Part shown: positions 8,359 to 14,976 of the stretch, in pieces
How positions within the stretch are numbered: position 1 is the first letter of the stretch
Layout: every line of letters starts with the position of its first letter
From: Actinomycetota bacterium
Lineage (GTDB): Bacteria; Actinomycetota; Thermoleophilia; Solirubrobacterales; Solirubrobacteraceae
Assembly: GCA_009699505.1 (NCBI GenBank)
Contig: WLOB01000008.1
Coordinates: 1-32,055, forward strand
Direction: 5' to 3'
Length of the DNA stretch: 32,055 nucleotides
Position numbers and translations under genes: made by a program
The notes under the pieces: generated by a model
What the model was told of the DNA's origin: nothing
Database searches by the model: none
What the model saw: only the letters and a program-made list of their open reading frames with translations

Positions 8359-8805
8359 ATGCGCACGAGCACGAGCACCACCGCGGCCGGCGCCGGGCCG
8401 GCCGGTGCCGCCGGGGGGACCGGCGGCCGGGCACGGCGGGCCCCCACCCGCGTCGTCGTCGACCGCCTCGAGGCGGTCCCGCCCGGCACGACCAGGATCG
8501 TCGAGGTCGGCGGCCGGTCGATCGGCGTCATCAACGACGGCGGGCGGCTGCACGCCCTGCGCAACGTGTGCCCGCACCACGGGGCGCCGCTGTGCGACGG
8601 CCGCGTCCAGGGGTTCATGCGGCCCTCCGCGCCGCACGTCTACGAGTACACGGGCGAGGACGCGGAGGACCGCGTGCTGCTCTGCCCGTGGCACGGCTAC
8701 AAGTTCCGGCTCTCGGACGGGCGGTCGCTCGCCGACCCGGAGACCTCGCGGGTGCGGACCTACCGCGTCGAGGTCGAGGACGGGGACGTCGTCCTCTACG
8801 TCTGA
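8359..8805 (+). CDS. Rieske [2Fe-2S] protein
   Basis: This 148-residue protein has the two Rieske ligand motifs: CPHHG (C-x-H) near residue 73 and CPWHGYKF (C-x2-H) near residue 112. The 35 residues between them are far more than the usual 15-17; the insert includes RPSAPHVYEYTG. It has no transmembrane helix or Tat signal and no oxygenase catalytic domain. It is therefore likely a ferredoxin-like electron carrier, or a small partner of an oxygenase or of the adjacent amidohydrolase. The first 30 residues (Thr/Ala/Gly-rich) look disordered. The ATG at 8359 is preceded by GGGGGACGGG. It is the last gene of the forward operon; a hairpin follows. Confidence 0.9.
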   Translation: MRTSTSTTAAGAGPAGAAGGTGGRARRAPTRVVVDRLEAVPPGTTRIVEVGGRSIGVINDGGRLHALRNVCPHHGAPLCDGRVQGFMRPSAPHVYEYTGEDAEDRVLLCPWHGYKFRLSDGRSLADPETSRVRTYRVEVEDGDVVLYV

Positions 8806-8814
8806 GGAACCCGG

Positions 8815-8832
8815 CGGGGCTCTGGGGCCCCG
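8815..8832. terminator. Hairpin between convergent operons
   Basis: CGGGGC and GCCCCG form a 6-bp stem around TCTGGG, 10 bp after the Rieske stop and before the end of the minus-strand small gene. It could terminate both directions. It has no T-tract. Confidence 0.45.
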
Positions 8833-8871
8833 TCCGACTGCGGCTCCGGGCGACGTCGCCGACCGGGGCCC

Positions 8872-9204
8872 TCAGCCCGAGCGGCCGTCGTCGCGGTCGC
8901 ACGCCGATTGCGTGTCGCCGGGCTCGCCGGTGCCGCCCACCGCGACGTGGGCGTCCCCGAGGGGCAGGCCGAGGGTCCCGGCGACGGACCGCACCGGCGC
9001 CAGCGCGTGCGTGCGCCGCCCCGCGGCGTCGTCGGCGGGGACGTCGACCCGGTAGACCGCCCGGCCGTCGCGCGGGGCGACCCGGACGGTCGAGACCGCC
9101 GGGTGCTCCAGCAGCGCGTCGGCCACGGCGCCCGCCGCGGCCGCGCCGGCAGGGCCGAGGTCGACGGCGACGGTGGCGACGACGATCCCCGTCCCGCCCG
9201 GCAC
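8872..9204 (-). CDS. Small unknown protein (110 aa)
   Basis: This reading frame starts at a GTG 2 bp after the SDR stop codon and ends before the hairpin at 8815. It is not separated out in the ORF track, where it is hidden in a longer shadow. Third codon positions over its first 28 codons are almost all G or C, as in its neighbours, which supports real coding. The N-terminal half reads as strand-helix-strand (TGIVVATVAVDL, then an Ala-rich helix, then VSTVRVAP), like a small ferredoxin-fold domain. The tail is charged and Gly-rich. No family recognised. It is probably the last gene of the minus-strand operon; no clear ribosome-binding site, so translational coupling is likely. Confidence 0.5.
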   Translation of the reverse strand: MPGGTGIVVATVAVDLGPAGAAAAGAVADALLEHPAVSTVRVAPRDGRAVYRVDVPADDAAGRRTHALAPVRSVAGTLGLPLGDAHVAVGGTGEPGDTQSACDRDDGRSG

Positions 9205-9206
9205 GC

Positions 9207-9959
9207 TCAGAGCTTCGACGACTCGCCGCCGTCGGCGACGAGCACCGAGCCGGTCACGAAGTCCGACGCGCCCGACGCGAGCAGGCAGACGAGCGGTCCG
9301 ATCTCGGCGGGGTCGCCCATGCGCCCGGCGGGGATCTTGCGCAGGCGGCGCGTCAGGATCTCGTCGGACTCCAGCACGGCGGACTGCGCGTCGGTCGCGT
9401 AGGCACCGGGGGCGATCGCGTTGACCTGGATCCCCTTGCCGGCCCACTCGCCGGCGAGCGCCTTCGTGAACTGCAGCACCGCGCCCTTCGACGACGAGTA
9501 CGCGACGAGCGTCGGCTTGCCGAGGATGCCCGACGTCGAGGCGATGTTGATGACCTTGCCCGAGCCCTGGGCGAGGAAGTGCCTCCCGGCGGCGCGGGCG
9601 AGCGTGACCGGGGCGAAGACGTTGACCTCGAAGACCTCCTGCCACACGTCGTCGTCCAGGTCGACGAAGCGCCCGGCCGGGGCGATGCCCGCGTTGTTGA
9701 CGACGACGTCCAGGCGGCCGAAGCGCTCCACGGCGAGGTCGGCCAGCGCAGCGACCTGCGCGCGGTCGCGCATGTCGCACGTCGCGGCCACCACGGCGCC
9801 GTCGGGCGCCTCGGCGGCGACCTCGTCGAGCGCGGCGGTCGTCCGCGCGACCGCCAGGACCTTGGCGCCCTCGGCCGCCAGGGCGAGCACCGCCGCCCGG
9901 CCGAGCCCGCGGCTGGCGCCGGTCACGATCGCGACGCGGCCCTCCAGGCCGAGGTTCAC
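9207..9959 (-). CDS. Short-chain dehydrogenase/reductase
   Basis: This 250-residue classical SDR has TGASRGLG (about 14-21), CDMRD, NNAG, the serine in IASTSG, and YSSSK (YxxxK). VNAIAPGAYAT and a GRMGDPAEIG C-terminal region are also typical. It starts at a GTG overlapping the stop of the acyl-CoA dehydrogenase gene (GTGA); the longer track ORF is a shadow over that gene. Length and motifs fit FabG-like or 3-hydroxyacyl/secondary alcohol dehydrogenases. It lacks the mycofactocin-type insert of the SDR at 3955. In this operon it could act on a 3-hydroxyacyl or cyclic alcohol intermediate, but specificity cannot be read from the sequence. Confidence 0.92.
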   Translation of the reverse strand: MNLGLEGRVAIVTGASRGLGRAAVLALAAEGAKVLAVARTTAALDEVAAEAPDGAVVAATCDMRDRAQVAALADLAVERFGRLDVVVNNAGIAPAGRFVDLDDDVWQEVFEVNVFAPVTLARAAGRHFLAQGSGKVINIASTSGILGKPTLVAYSSSKGAVLQFTKALAGEWAGKGIQVNAIAPGAYATDAQSAVLESDEILTRRLRKIPAGRMGDPAEIGPLVCLLASGASDFVTGSVLVADGGESSKL

Positions 9960-11113
9960 CGCACCGCCTCCGTGCCCGTCTCGCGCAGGACGTCCTGGAC
10001 GACCTCGCGGGCGATGCCCAGCCGCAGGACCTGCGACCCGCCCTCGTAGATCCGCATCGGCCGCGCCTGACGGGTCAGCCGCTCGATCTTCGAGTCGCGC
10101 AGGAGGCCCCAGCGGCCCATGACCTGGACGGCGCGGTCGACGACCTTGCCGGCGGTCTCGCTCGCCAGGAGCTTGGCGGCGGAGGAGTGGTGCAGCGCGG
10201 CGGCCGGGTCCTCGCGGGCCAGGGACGCGGCGCGGTAGGTCAGGAGGCGCGCGGCCTCGAGCTCGGCCCACGAGTCGGCGAGCATCTCGGCGATCGCGCC
10301 CTGGCGGGCCAGCGGCCGGCCGAACTGCTCGCGCGTGCCGGCGTGCCGGGCGGCCTCGCGCAGCGCGGCCTCGCCGAGCCCGAGCGACGCGCCCGCGACG
10401 GAGACGCGGAACATCGCCAGCGTCGCGAGGACGTAGGAGAACCCGTCGCCGCGGACGCCGATCACGGCGCTCGCCGGGACCGGCACGTCCTCGAACGTCA
10501 GGTCGCCGAGGATGTGCGGCGCCGCGATCTCGGGGGTCGGCGTGACCGAGAGCCCCGGGCTGTCGGCGGGCACGAGGACCATCGTGTGCCCGCCGCCGTC
10601 GCGGGCCAGCACGCTGTAGAAGCCGGCGGCACCCCCGTTGGAGATGAACGCCTTCTCCCCGCGCAGCACGAAGTCCTCGCCCTGGGGGACGAGCTCCGTG
10701 GTGATGTTCTTGAGGTCGGAGCCCGCGACCGGCTCGGTCAGGCCGAGGGCCGCGAGGACCTCGCCGGTGGCCACGCGCGGCAGCCAGTCCTCCCGCTGCT
10801 CGACGCTGCCGGCCTGCGTGATCGCGTACGAGCCGATGCCCTGCAGCGCGAAGAGCGAGTCCAGGTGCGACGAGGTGCCCATCAGGACCTCGCGGACCAC
10901 CGCGATCGCGAGCGGGTCGAGGCGCTCGAAGCGCCCGCCGTGGGACTCCGGCACGAGCAGCTCGCAGAGGCGACTGGCGCGCAGCGCGGCGGCGACCCCG
11001 TCGTGCAGGGTGCTCATGCCGTCGGCCTCGACGGCCATCGGCTCGACGGCCCGGGCGACGGCGCGGGCCTCCTCCTGGAGCTCGACGTAGAGGGGGGAGA
11101 GTGCGAAGTCCAT
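9956..11113 (-). CDS. Acyl-CoA dehydrogenase (second copy)
   Basis: The product is 385 residues from the ATG at 11113, preceded by TAGGAGCTCCC; the upstream extension in the track overlaps the thiolase gene and is rejected. Family motifs are LTEPVAGSDLKN, LRGEKAFISNGGAAG, the EQFGRPLARQGAI helix, and MRIYEGGSQVLR, with the likely catalytic glutamate near residue 357. It differs clearly from the enzyme at 5053, so the two probably act on different intermediates, for instance before and after a chain-shortening round. It lies 8 bp downstream of the thiolase gene and overlaps the SDR gene. FAD-dependent; the electron acceptor (ETF) genes are not in the window. Confidence 0.93.
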   Translation of the reverse strand: MDFALSPLYVELQEEARAVARAVEPMAVEADGMSTLHDGVAAALRASRLCELLVPESHGGRFERLDPLAIAVVREVLMGTSSHLDSLFALQGIGSYAITQAGSVEQREDWLPRVATGEVLAALGLTEPVAGSDLKNITTELVPQGEDFVLRGEKAFISNGGAAGFYSVLARDGGGHTMVLVPADSPGLSVTPTPEIAAPHILGDLTFEDVPVPASAVIGVRGDGFSYVLATLAMFRVSVAGASLGLGEAALREAARHAGTREQFGRPLARQGAIAEMLADSWAELEAARLLTYRAASLAREDPAAALHHSSAAKLLASETAGKVVDRAVQVMGRWGLLRDSKIERLTRQARPMRIYEGGSQVLRLGIAREVVQDVLRETGTEAVR

Positions 11114-11121
11114 GGGAGCTC

Positions 11122-12291
11122 CTAGAGCCGTTCGATGAGGGTCGCGGTGCCGAGCCCCCCGCCGCAGCACATGGTGACGAGGCCGTAGCGGCCGTCGACG
11201 TCCTCGAGCTCGTGCAGCAGGGTGGTCAGCAGGCGTGCGCCGGTGGCGCCGAGGGGGTGGCCGAGCGCGATCGCCCCGCCGCGCGGGTTGACGACCGCGG
11301 GGTCGGCGGGGTGCTCGCGCAGCCAGGCGCCGACGACGGAGGCGAAGGCCTCGTTGATCTCGATCGCGTCGAGGTCGCCGACCTCCAGCCCGTTGCGCGC
11401 GAGGATCTTCGCGGTGGCGGGGATGGGGCCGGTGAGCATGGTGACCGGGTCGACGCCGAGGACGACCTGGTCGACGATCCGGGCGCGCGGGGCGACGCCG
11501 AGCGCGTCGGCACGCTCACGGGCCATGAGCAGCAGGGCGGCGGCCCCGTCGGAGATCTGCGACGAGTTGCCGGCGGTCACGCGGCCGTCCTCGCGGAAGA
11601 CGGTGCGCAGGGCGCCGAGGCCGTCGGTCGTGGTCGACGGGCGGATGCCCTGGTCGCGATCCACCGTGCCCTCGGGGGTCTCGACGGGGACGATCTCGCG
11701 GGCGAAGTGCCCGCCCTCGGTCGCGGCCTGCGCCCGTTGATGCGAGCGCAGCGCGATGGCGTCCATCTCGGCGCGGTCGATGCCCCACCGGTCGGCGATG
11801 AGCTCGGCGCCCTCGCCCTGCGGCACCAGGTCGTAGCGCTCGGTGAGCTCGGGCGGGAACCCGCGGCCCCACTGCTGCTGGGCGCTCTCGTTCACGCCGA
11901 AGCCGACGCGTCCCATGTGCTCGACGCCCCCGGCGACGACGACGTCGTCCATGCCGGTCGCGATCTGCAGCGCGCCGAAGTGCACGGCCTGCTGGCCGGA
12001 CCCGCAGCGGATGTCGACGGTCGTCGCACCCGTCGACTCCGGCAGGCCCTTGGCGAGCCAGGCGTTGCGCGTGATGCCCGTCGACTGCTCGCCGGTCTGG
12101 TAGACACAGCCGGCGATCGCGTTGTCCACGAGCTCCGGGTCGACCCCGGTGCGCTCGAGCAGCCCGACGTACGCGCGGCCGAGCAGGTCGGCGGGGTGGA
12201 TCTCGCGCAGCGCGCCCTTCTCGCGGTGGCCGCGGCCGACCGGCGTGCGGACGGCGCCGACGATCACGGTCTCCCGACCCTGCAGGCTCAT
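11122..12291 (-). CDS. Thiolase (acetyl-CoA acyltransferase)
   Basis: This 389-residue thiolase-family enzyme has its nucleophilic cysteine at about residue 96 (DIRCGSGQQA). The later residues are NEAFA, the histidine in GHPLGATGAR (about 345) and the second cysteine in CCGGGLG (375-376). All catalytic positions are present and the length is typical. It should cleave a 3-ketoacyl-CoA with CoA, releasing acetyl- or propionyl-CoA. The ATG at 12289-12291 overlaps the stop of the amidohydrolase gene (ATGA). The track ORF continues further upstream as a shadow. It supplies the thiolysis step for the acyl-CoA dehydrogenases, hydratase and hydroxyacyl-CoA dehydrogenase encoded around it. Confidence 0.93.
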   Translation of the reverse strand: MSLQGRETVIVGAVRTPVGRGHREKGALREIHPADLLGRAYVGLLERTGVDPELVDNAIAGCVYQTGEQSTGITRNAWLAKGLPESTGATTVDIRCGSGQQAVHFGALQIATGMDDVVVAGGVEHMGRVGFGVNESAQQQWGRGFPPELTERYDLVPQGEGAELIADRWGIDRAEMDAIALRSHQRAQAATEGGHFAREIVPVETPEGTVDRDQGIRPSTTTDGLGALRTVFREDGRVTAGNSSQISDGAAALLLMARERADALGVAPRARIVDQVVLGVDPVTMLTGPIPATAKILARNGLEVGDLDAIEINEAFASVVGAWLREHPADPAVVNPRGGAIALGHPLGATGARLLTTLLHELEDVDGRYGLVTMCCGGGLGTATLIERL

Positions 12292-13094
12292 GCGGTCTCC
12301 GTGGTGGTCTGCAGCCCGATCAGGCGGGCGAGGTTGTCGCCGAGGATGGCGTCGGTGTCCTCGTCGGAGAACCCGAGCGCCCGGATCGACGCGATCTCCG
12401 TGGCGGGGTCGGCCATCGGCCAGTCCGTGGCGAAGACGACCCGCTCGGGGCCGTGGGACGCGATCGCGGCCCGGACCCGCGCGGGGTCGAGGCTCGCGAT
12501 GCCCGGCGGCCACGAGGTGTCGAGGTGGACGTCGAGCCCGTTGACGAACTCGAGCGCCTCCTCGAACGCGTGGTAGCCGCCGAGGTGCGCGGCGATGACG
12601 TCGAGTCGTGGGAAGGCGCGGGCGATGTCGCGGATCATCGCCGGGGTCGCCAGCGCGCCGCGCGGGTCGCCGGGATGCTCCGGGCCGACGTGGAAGACCG
12701 CGGCGAACTCGCCCTCGAGCGCGGCGAGGACGTCGTAGAGCCGCCGGTCGTCCAGCGCGAAGCCCTGGAAGAGCGGATGCACCTTGACGCCGCGGAGCCC
12801 GTTCTCGCGGAGGCTCGCGACGTTGTCCTCGGGGCTGCGGGCCGGGTGCACGCTGCCGAAGCCGATGAACCGCTCCGGGTCCAGCGAGCCCACGAAGCGG
12901 TTGGCGGTCTCGAGGCGCTCGGGCGTGTCGGCGACCGCGAGGCAGACGGACCGGTCGACGCCGGCGGCGCGCATCGTCTCCGTCGCCGAGGCGACCGTCC
13001 CGTCGCCGAAGCGCCGCAGGCCGTCGCCGGGCGAGCCGAGCGCCCGCCTCGCGATCTTGTCGGGCCAGACGTGGACGTGCCCGTCGATGATCAC
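12288..13094 (-). CDS. Amidohydrolase (second, shorter; amidohydrolase_2 family)
   Basis: This 268-residue TIM-barrel metal hydrolase begins MIIDGHVHVW, with the H-x-H metal pair at residues 6 and 8. It also has GVKVHPLFQG, VFHVGPEH, VIAAHLGGYHAFEE and the late aspartate in VFATDWPM. It is about 110 residues shorter than the amidohydrolase at 7207 and clearly not a close duplicate. The start is a GTG with TGAGG about 8 bp upstream. It heads the minus-strand operon, which runs on through thiolase, acyl-CoA dehydrogenase and SDR with 4-bp overlaps or short gaps. The divergent FadR-type gene shares its upstream region. A decarboxylase, lactonase or hydrolase role in the same pathway is plausible but unproven. 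Confidence 0.88.
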   Translation of the reverse strand: MIIDGHVHVWPDKIARRALGSPGDGLRRFGDGTVASATETMRAAGVDRSVCLAVADTPERLETANRFVGSLDPERFIGFGSVHPARSPEDNVASLRENGLRGVKVHPLFQGFALDDRRLYDVLAALEGEFAAVFHVGPEHPGDPRGALATPAMIRDIARAFPRLDVIAAHLGGYHAFEEALEFVNGLDVHLDTSWPPGIASLDPARVRAAIASHGPERVVFATDWPMADPATEIASIRALGFSDEDTDAILGDNLARLIGLQTTTETA

Positions 13095-13134
13095 GGCAGC
13101 CTCATGGGGGTCCGGAGCGGGAGCATCTTTCGAG

Positions 13135-13147
13135 TATAAGGATTATA
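13135..13147. promoter_or_regulatory. AT-rich perfect inverted repeat, candidate FadR-type operator, overlapping a minus-strand -10
   Basis: TATAA-GGA-TTATA is a perfect inverted repeat with a 3-bp centre, in an AT-rich island within the divergent region between the amidohydrolase and regulator genes. On the minus strand it overlaps an exact TATAAT (13147-13142) that would give the amidohydrolase operon a leader of roughly 40 bp; I see no good -35. A GntR-type dimer encoded next door could bind here and repress the operon. That link is inference from position. Confidence 0.5.
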
Positions 13148-13192
13148 TCTCGGTGGGGGAGATTGTTTCGCGGCGCGCGCCGGGCCTGCGGC

Positions 13193-13204
13193 TATCCTCG
13201 CCGG
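13193..13204 (+). promoter_or_regulatory. Leaderless-type -10 element of the FadR-type gene
   Basis: TATCCT followed by exactly six bases and the ATG places the transcription start at or next to the start codon. There is no Shine-Dalgarno sequence, which also fits leaderless translation. The same layout occurs upstream of the adenylate cyclase and response regulator genes. Confidence 0.5.
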
Positions 13205-13981
13205 ATGCCCGCGGCTCCCAACACCACCGGCTCGGCCCGCGGGCGGGGAACCCTGCGCCCGCGCAAGACCGCGGCGCTGCTCGCCCAGCGCATCGTCGGC
13301 GAGATCACGGACCGCGGCCTCGAGCCCGGGACGCCGCTCCCGTCCGAGAAGGAGATGCTCGAGGAGTACGCGGTCGCCCGCGGCACGCTCCGCGAGTCCC
13401 TGCGCTTCCTCGAGATGCAGGGCGTCCTGACGATCCGCACGGGCCCCGGGGGCGGGCCGGTCGTCAACCGCCCCGGGTCCCGCCACCTGGCCAGCACCAT
13501 CGCGATGATGCTGCAGCTCGAGCAGGTCGCGTTCCGGTCGATCGTCGAGGCGCGCGTCGTGCTGGAGCCCGAGCTCGCCCGGCGGGCGGCGACGAACGCC
13601 ACGCCCGAGCAGCTCGAGCGGCTCCGCGCGTCGTGCGACCGGATGCGCGAGCGGATCGACGACCCCGACGTGTTCATCGAGGAGAACGACACGTTCCACG
13701 GGCTCGTCGCCGAGGCCGCCGGCAACCCCGTGTTCTCCATGGTCATCACGTCGCTGACGTGGATCTGCGACGGCACCCCGCTGGGCGTGGAGTACTCCGA
13801 GGCCGCCCGCGTCGCGGTCTCGAAGGAGCACGCCCGGATCCTCCGGGCGGTCGAGGCGGGCGATCCCGAGCGCGCCGGTGCCGCCATGGCCGTCCACATC
13901 GGCGACTTCGCCGCGTACCTCGAGGCGAAGTACCCCCGGGTCCTCGACGCGACGCTGCGCTGGGACCAGGTCGACCTGTAG
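13205..13981 (+). CDS. GntR-family transcriptional regulator, FadR (FCD) subfamily
   Basis: This 258-residue DNA-binding protein has an N-terminal winged helix (about 15-85). It includes AQRIVGEITDRGL, the LPSEKEMLEEYAVARGTLRE recognition region and a wing with RTGPGGG. A C-terminal all-helical FCD ligand-binding domain follows (about 95-240). Its likely metal ligands lie in ENDTFHGLV, EHARILRAVEAGD and AMAVHIGD. I choose the ATG at 13205 over the track's TTG at 13163, because GntR proteins start close to this point and a -10 sits just upstream. It is divergent from the catabolic operon and probably represses it, with release by an acyl-CoA or carboxylate intermediate. That regulation is inferred, not shown. 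Confidence 0.9.
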   Translation: MPAAPNTTGSARGRGTLRPRKTAALLAQRIVGEITDRGLEPGTPLPSEKEMLEEYAVARGTLRESLRFLEMQGVLTIRTGPGGGPVVNRPGSRHLASTIAMMLQLEQVAFRSIVEARVVLEPELARRAATNATPEQLERLRASCDRMRERIDDPDVFIEENDTFHGLVAEAAGNPVFSMVITSLTWICDGTPLGVEYSEAARVAVSKEHARILRAVEAGDPERAGAAMAVHIGDFAAYLEAKYPRVLDATLRWDQVDL

Positions 13982-13998
13982 GTCGCGCCGGGGCGACC
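13981..13998. terminator. Hairpin between convergent regulator and hydratase genes
   Basis: GGTCGC and GCGACC pair (6 bp) around GCCGGG, starting in the last base of the regulator stop codon and ending 4 bp before the end of the hydratase gene. Likely a shared terminator; no T-tract. Confidence 0.5.
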
Positions 13999-14001
13999 GG
14001 C

Positions 14002-14793
14002 TCAGCGGTGCGACCAGGAGGGGTCCCGCTTCTCGACGAACGCGGTCAGCCCCTCGCGGGCGTCGGAGGACGCGAAGGTCATCGCGAACGCGCGACGCTC
14101 GCCGTCGATCCCCGCCTGCAGCGGGGTCTCGAACGCGGCGAGCACCGCCTCCTTGCCCAGGCGCTCGGCGACGGCGGGCCTGCCGGCGATCCGGCGGGCG
14201 ACCTTGGCGGCGAGCGCGCGCCAGGCGTCGGGCGCCGCGACCCGGGAGACGAGGCCGGCGCGCTCCGCCTCCGCGGCGTCGAGCAGGCGCCCGGTGAGGA
14301 CCATGTCCATCGCCTTCGCCTTGCCGATCGCACGCGGCAGCATCTGCGTGCCGCCGGCGCCGGGGATCAGGCCGAGCTGCGTCTCCGGCAGCCCGAACCG
14401 CGCGGTCTCGGACGCCACGACGACGTCGGACAGCATCGCCAGCTCGCACCCGCCACCCAGGCACAGCCCGGACACCGCGGCGACCGTCGGCGTGCGCGTG
14501 CGGCGCAGCGCGGCCCACAGCTGCGCGCGGTCGCCGTCGTAGATCCCGAGCGCGTCGCGCTCGAGCAGCGCACGGATGTCGGCGCCCGAGGCGAAGACGT
14601 CGTCCGAGCCCTCGAGCACCACGGCGCGGACGTCGTCGCTCGCGTCGGCCGCCCGGAGGTGGTCGACGAGCGCCGTCAGGACCTCGTCGGTCAGGGCGTT
14701 GCGCGTCGTGGGGTCGTCGAGGGTCAGCGTCAGGACCCCGTCGGCGGTCACCGCCTCGACGGGGGAGGCGGTCGGCGGCGGATTCGCGGTCAT
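14002..14793 (-). CDS. Enoyl-CoA hydratase/isomerase family protein
   Basis: This 263-residue crotonase-fold enzyme has both catalytic glutamates of true hydratases: E117 in GGGCELAMLSD and E137 in LPETQLGLIPGAGG. The oxyanion-hole segments ASGADIRAL and GLCLGGG are intact. It should add water across the double bond made by the acyl-CoA dehydrogenases, giving the substrate for the 3-hydroxyacyl-CoA dehydrogenase. It stands alone on the minus strand, convergent with the FadR-type gene. It has its own AT-rich upstream region with a -10-like TACGGT 7 bp before the ATG, so it may be transcribed as a leaderless single gene. Confidence 0.93.
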   Translation of the reverse strand: MTANPPPTASPVEAVTADGVLTLTLDDPTTRNALTDEVLTALVDHLRAADASDDVRAVVLEGSDDVFASGADIRALLERDALGIYDGDRAQLWAALRRTRTPTVAAVSGLCLGGGCELAMLSDVVVASETARFGLPETQLGLIPGAGGTQMLPRAIGKAKAMDMVLTGRLLDAAEAERAGLVSRVAAPDAWRALAAKVARRIAGRPAVAERLGKEAVLAAFETPLQAGIDGERRAFAMTFASSDAREGLTAFVEKRDPSWSHR

Positions 14794-14800
14794 GCTGATA

Positions 14801-14806
14801 ACCGTA
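14801..14806 (-). promoter_or_regulatory. Probable -10 box of the enoyl-CoA hydratase gene
   Basis: On the minus strand TACGGT lies 7 bp before the ATG, with TTCCCG about 18 bp further upstream as a weak -35. The surrounding bases (TATTCAGTACTACGG) are unusually AT-rich here and contain the small palindrome AGTACT. No ribosome-binding site is visible. Confidence 0.35.
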
Positions 14807-14881
14807 GTACTGAATAGCCGCGAGCGGGAATTCCGTGCCGCCCGCCGGCGCCCGGGAGTCCTTCGAGCGCCGGGGCCGTCC

Positions 14882-14935
14882 CGCGGGCCGGCGCCGACTC
14901 GCGGGCCGGCTCCGTTCCGCGGGCCCGCGCCGACC
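14882..14935. repeat. Three imperfect 18-bp tandem repeats, intergenic
   Basis: Three head-to-tail units begin CGCGGGCC and continue with GGCGCCGACT, GGCTCCGTTC or CGCGCCGACC, with weaker copies on both sides. They lie in the 183-bp gap between the hydratase and aldehyde dehydrogenase genes. No coding role is evident; this is probably simple-sequence drift. Confidence 0.5.
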
Positions 14936-14976
14936 CGTGCGGGCCGTCGCCCGCCCGCGGACGCGGTCGCCGGCCC

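Noticed and set aside
14882-14935. Short peptide gene with GPAP repeats (part of the track ORF 14576-15193)
   Set aside because: The ORF is mostly antisense to the hydratase and aldehyde dehydrogenase genes; the repeat peptide merely reflects the 18-bp DNA repeat.
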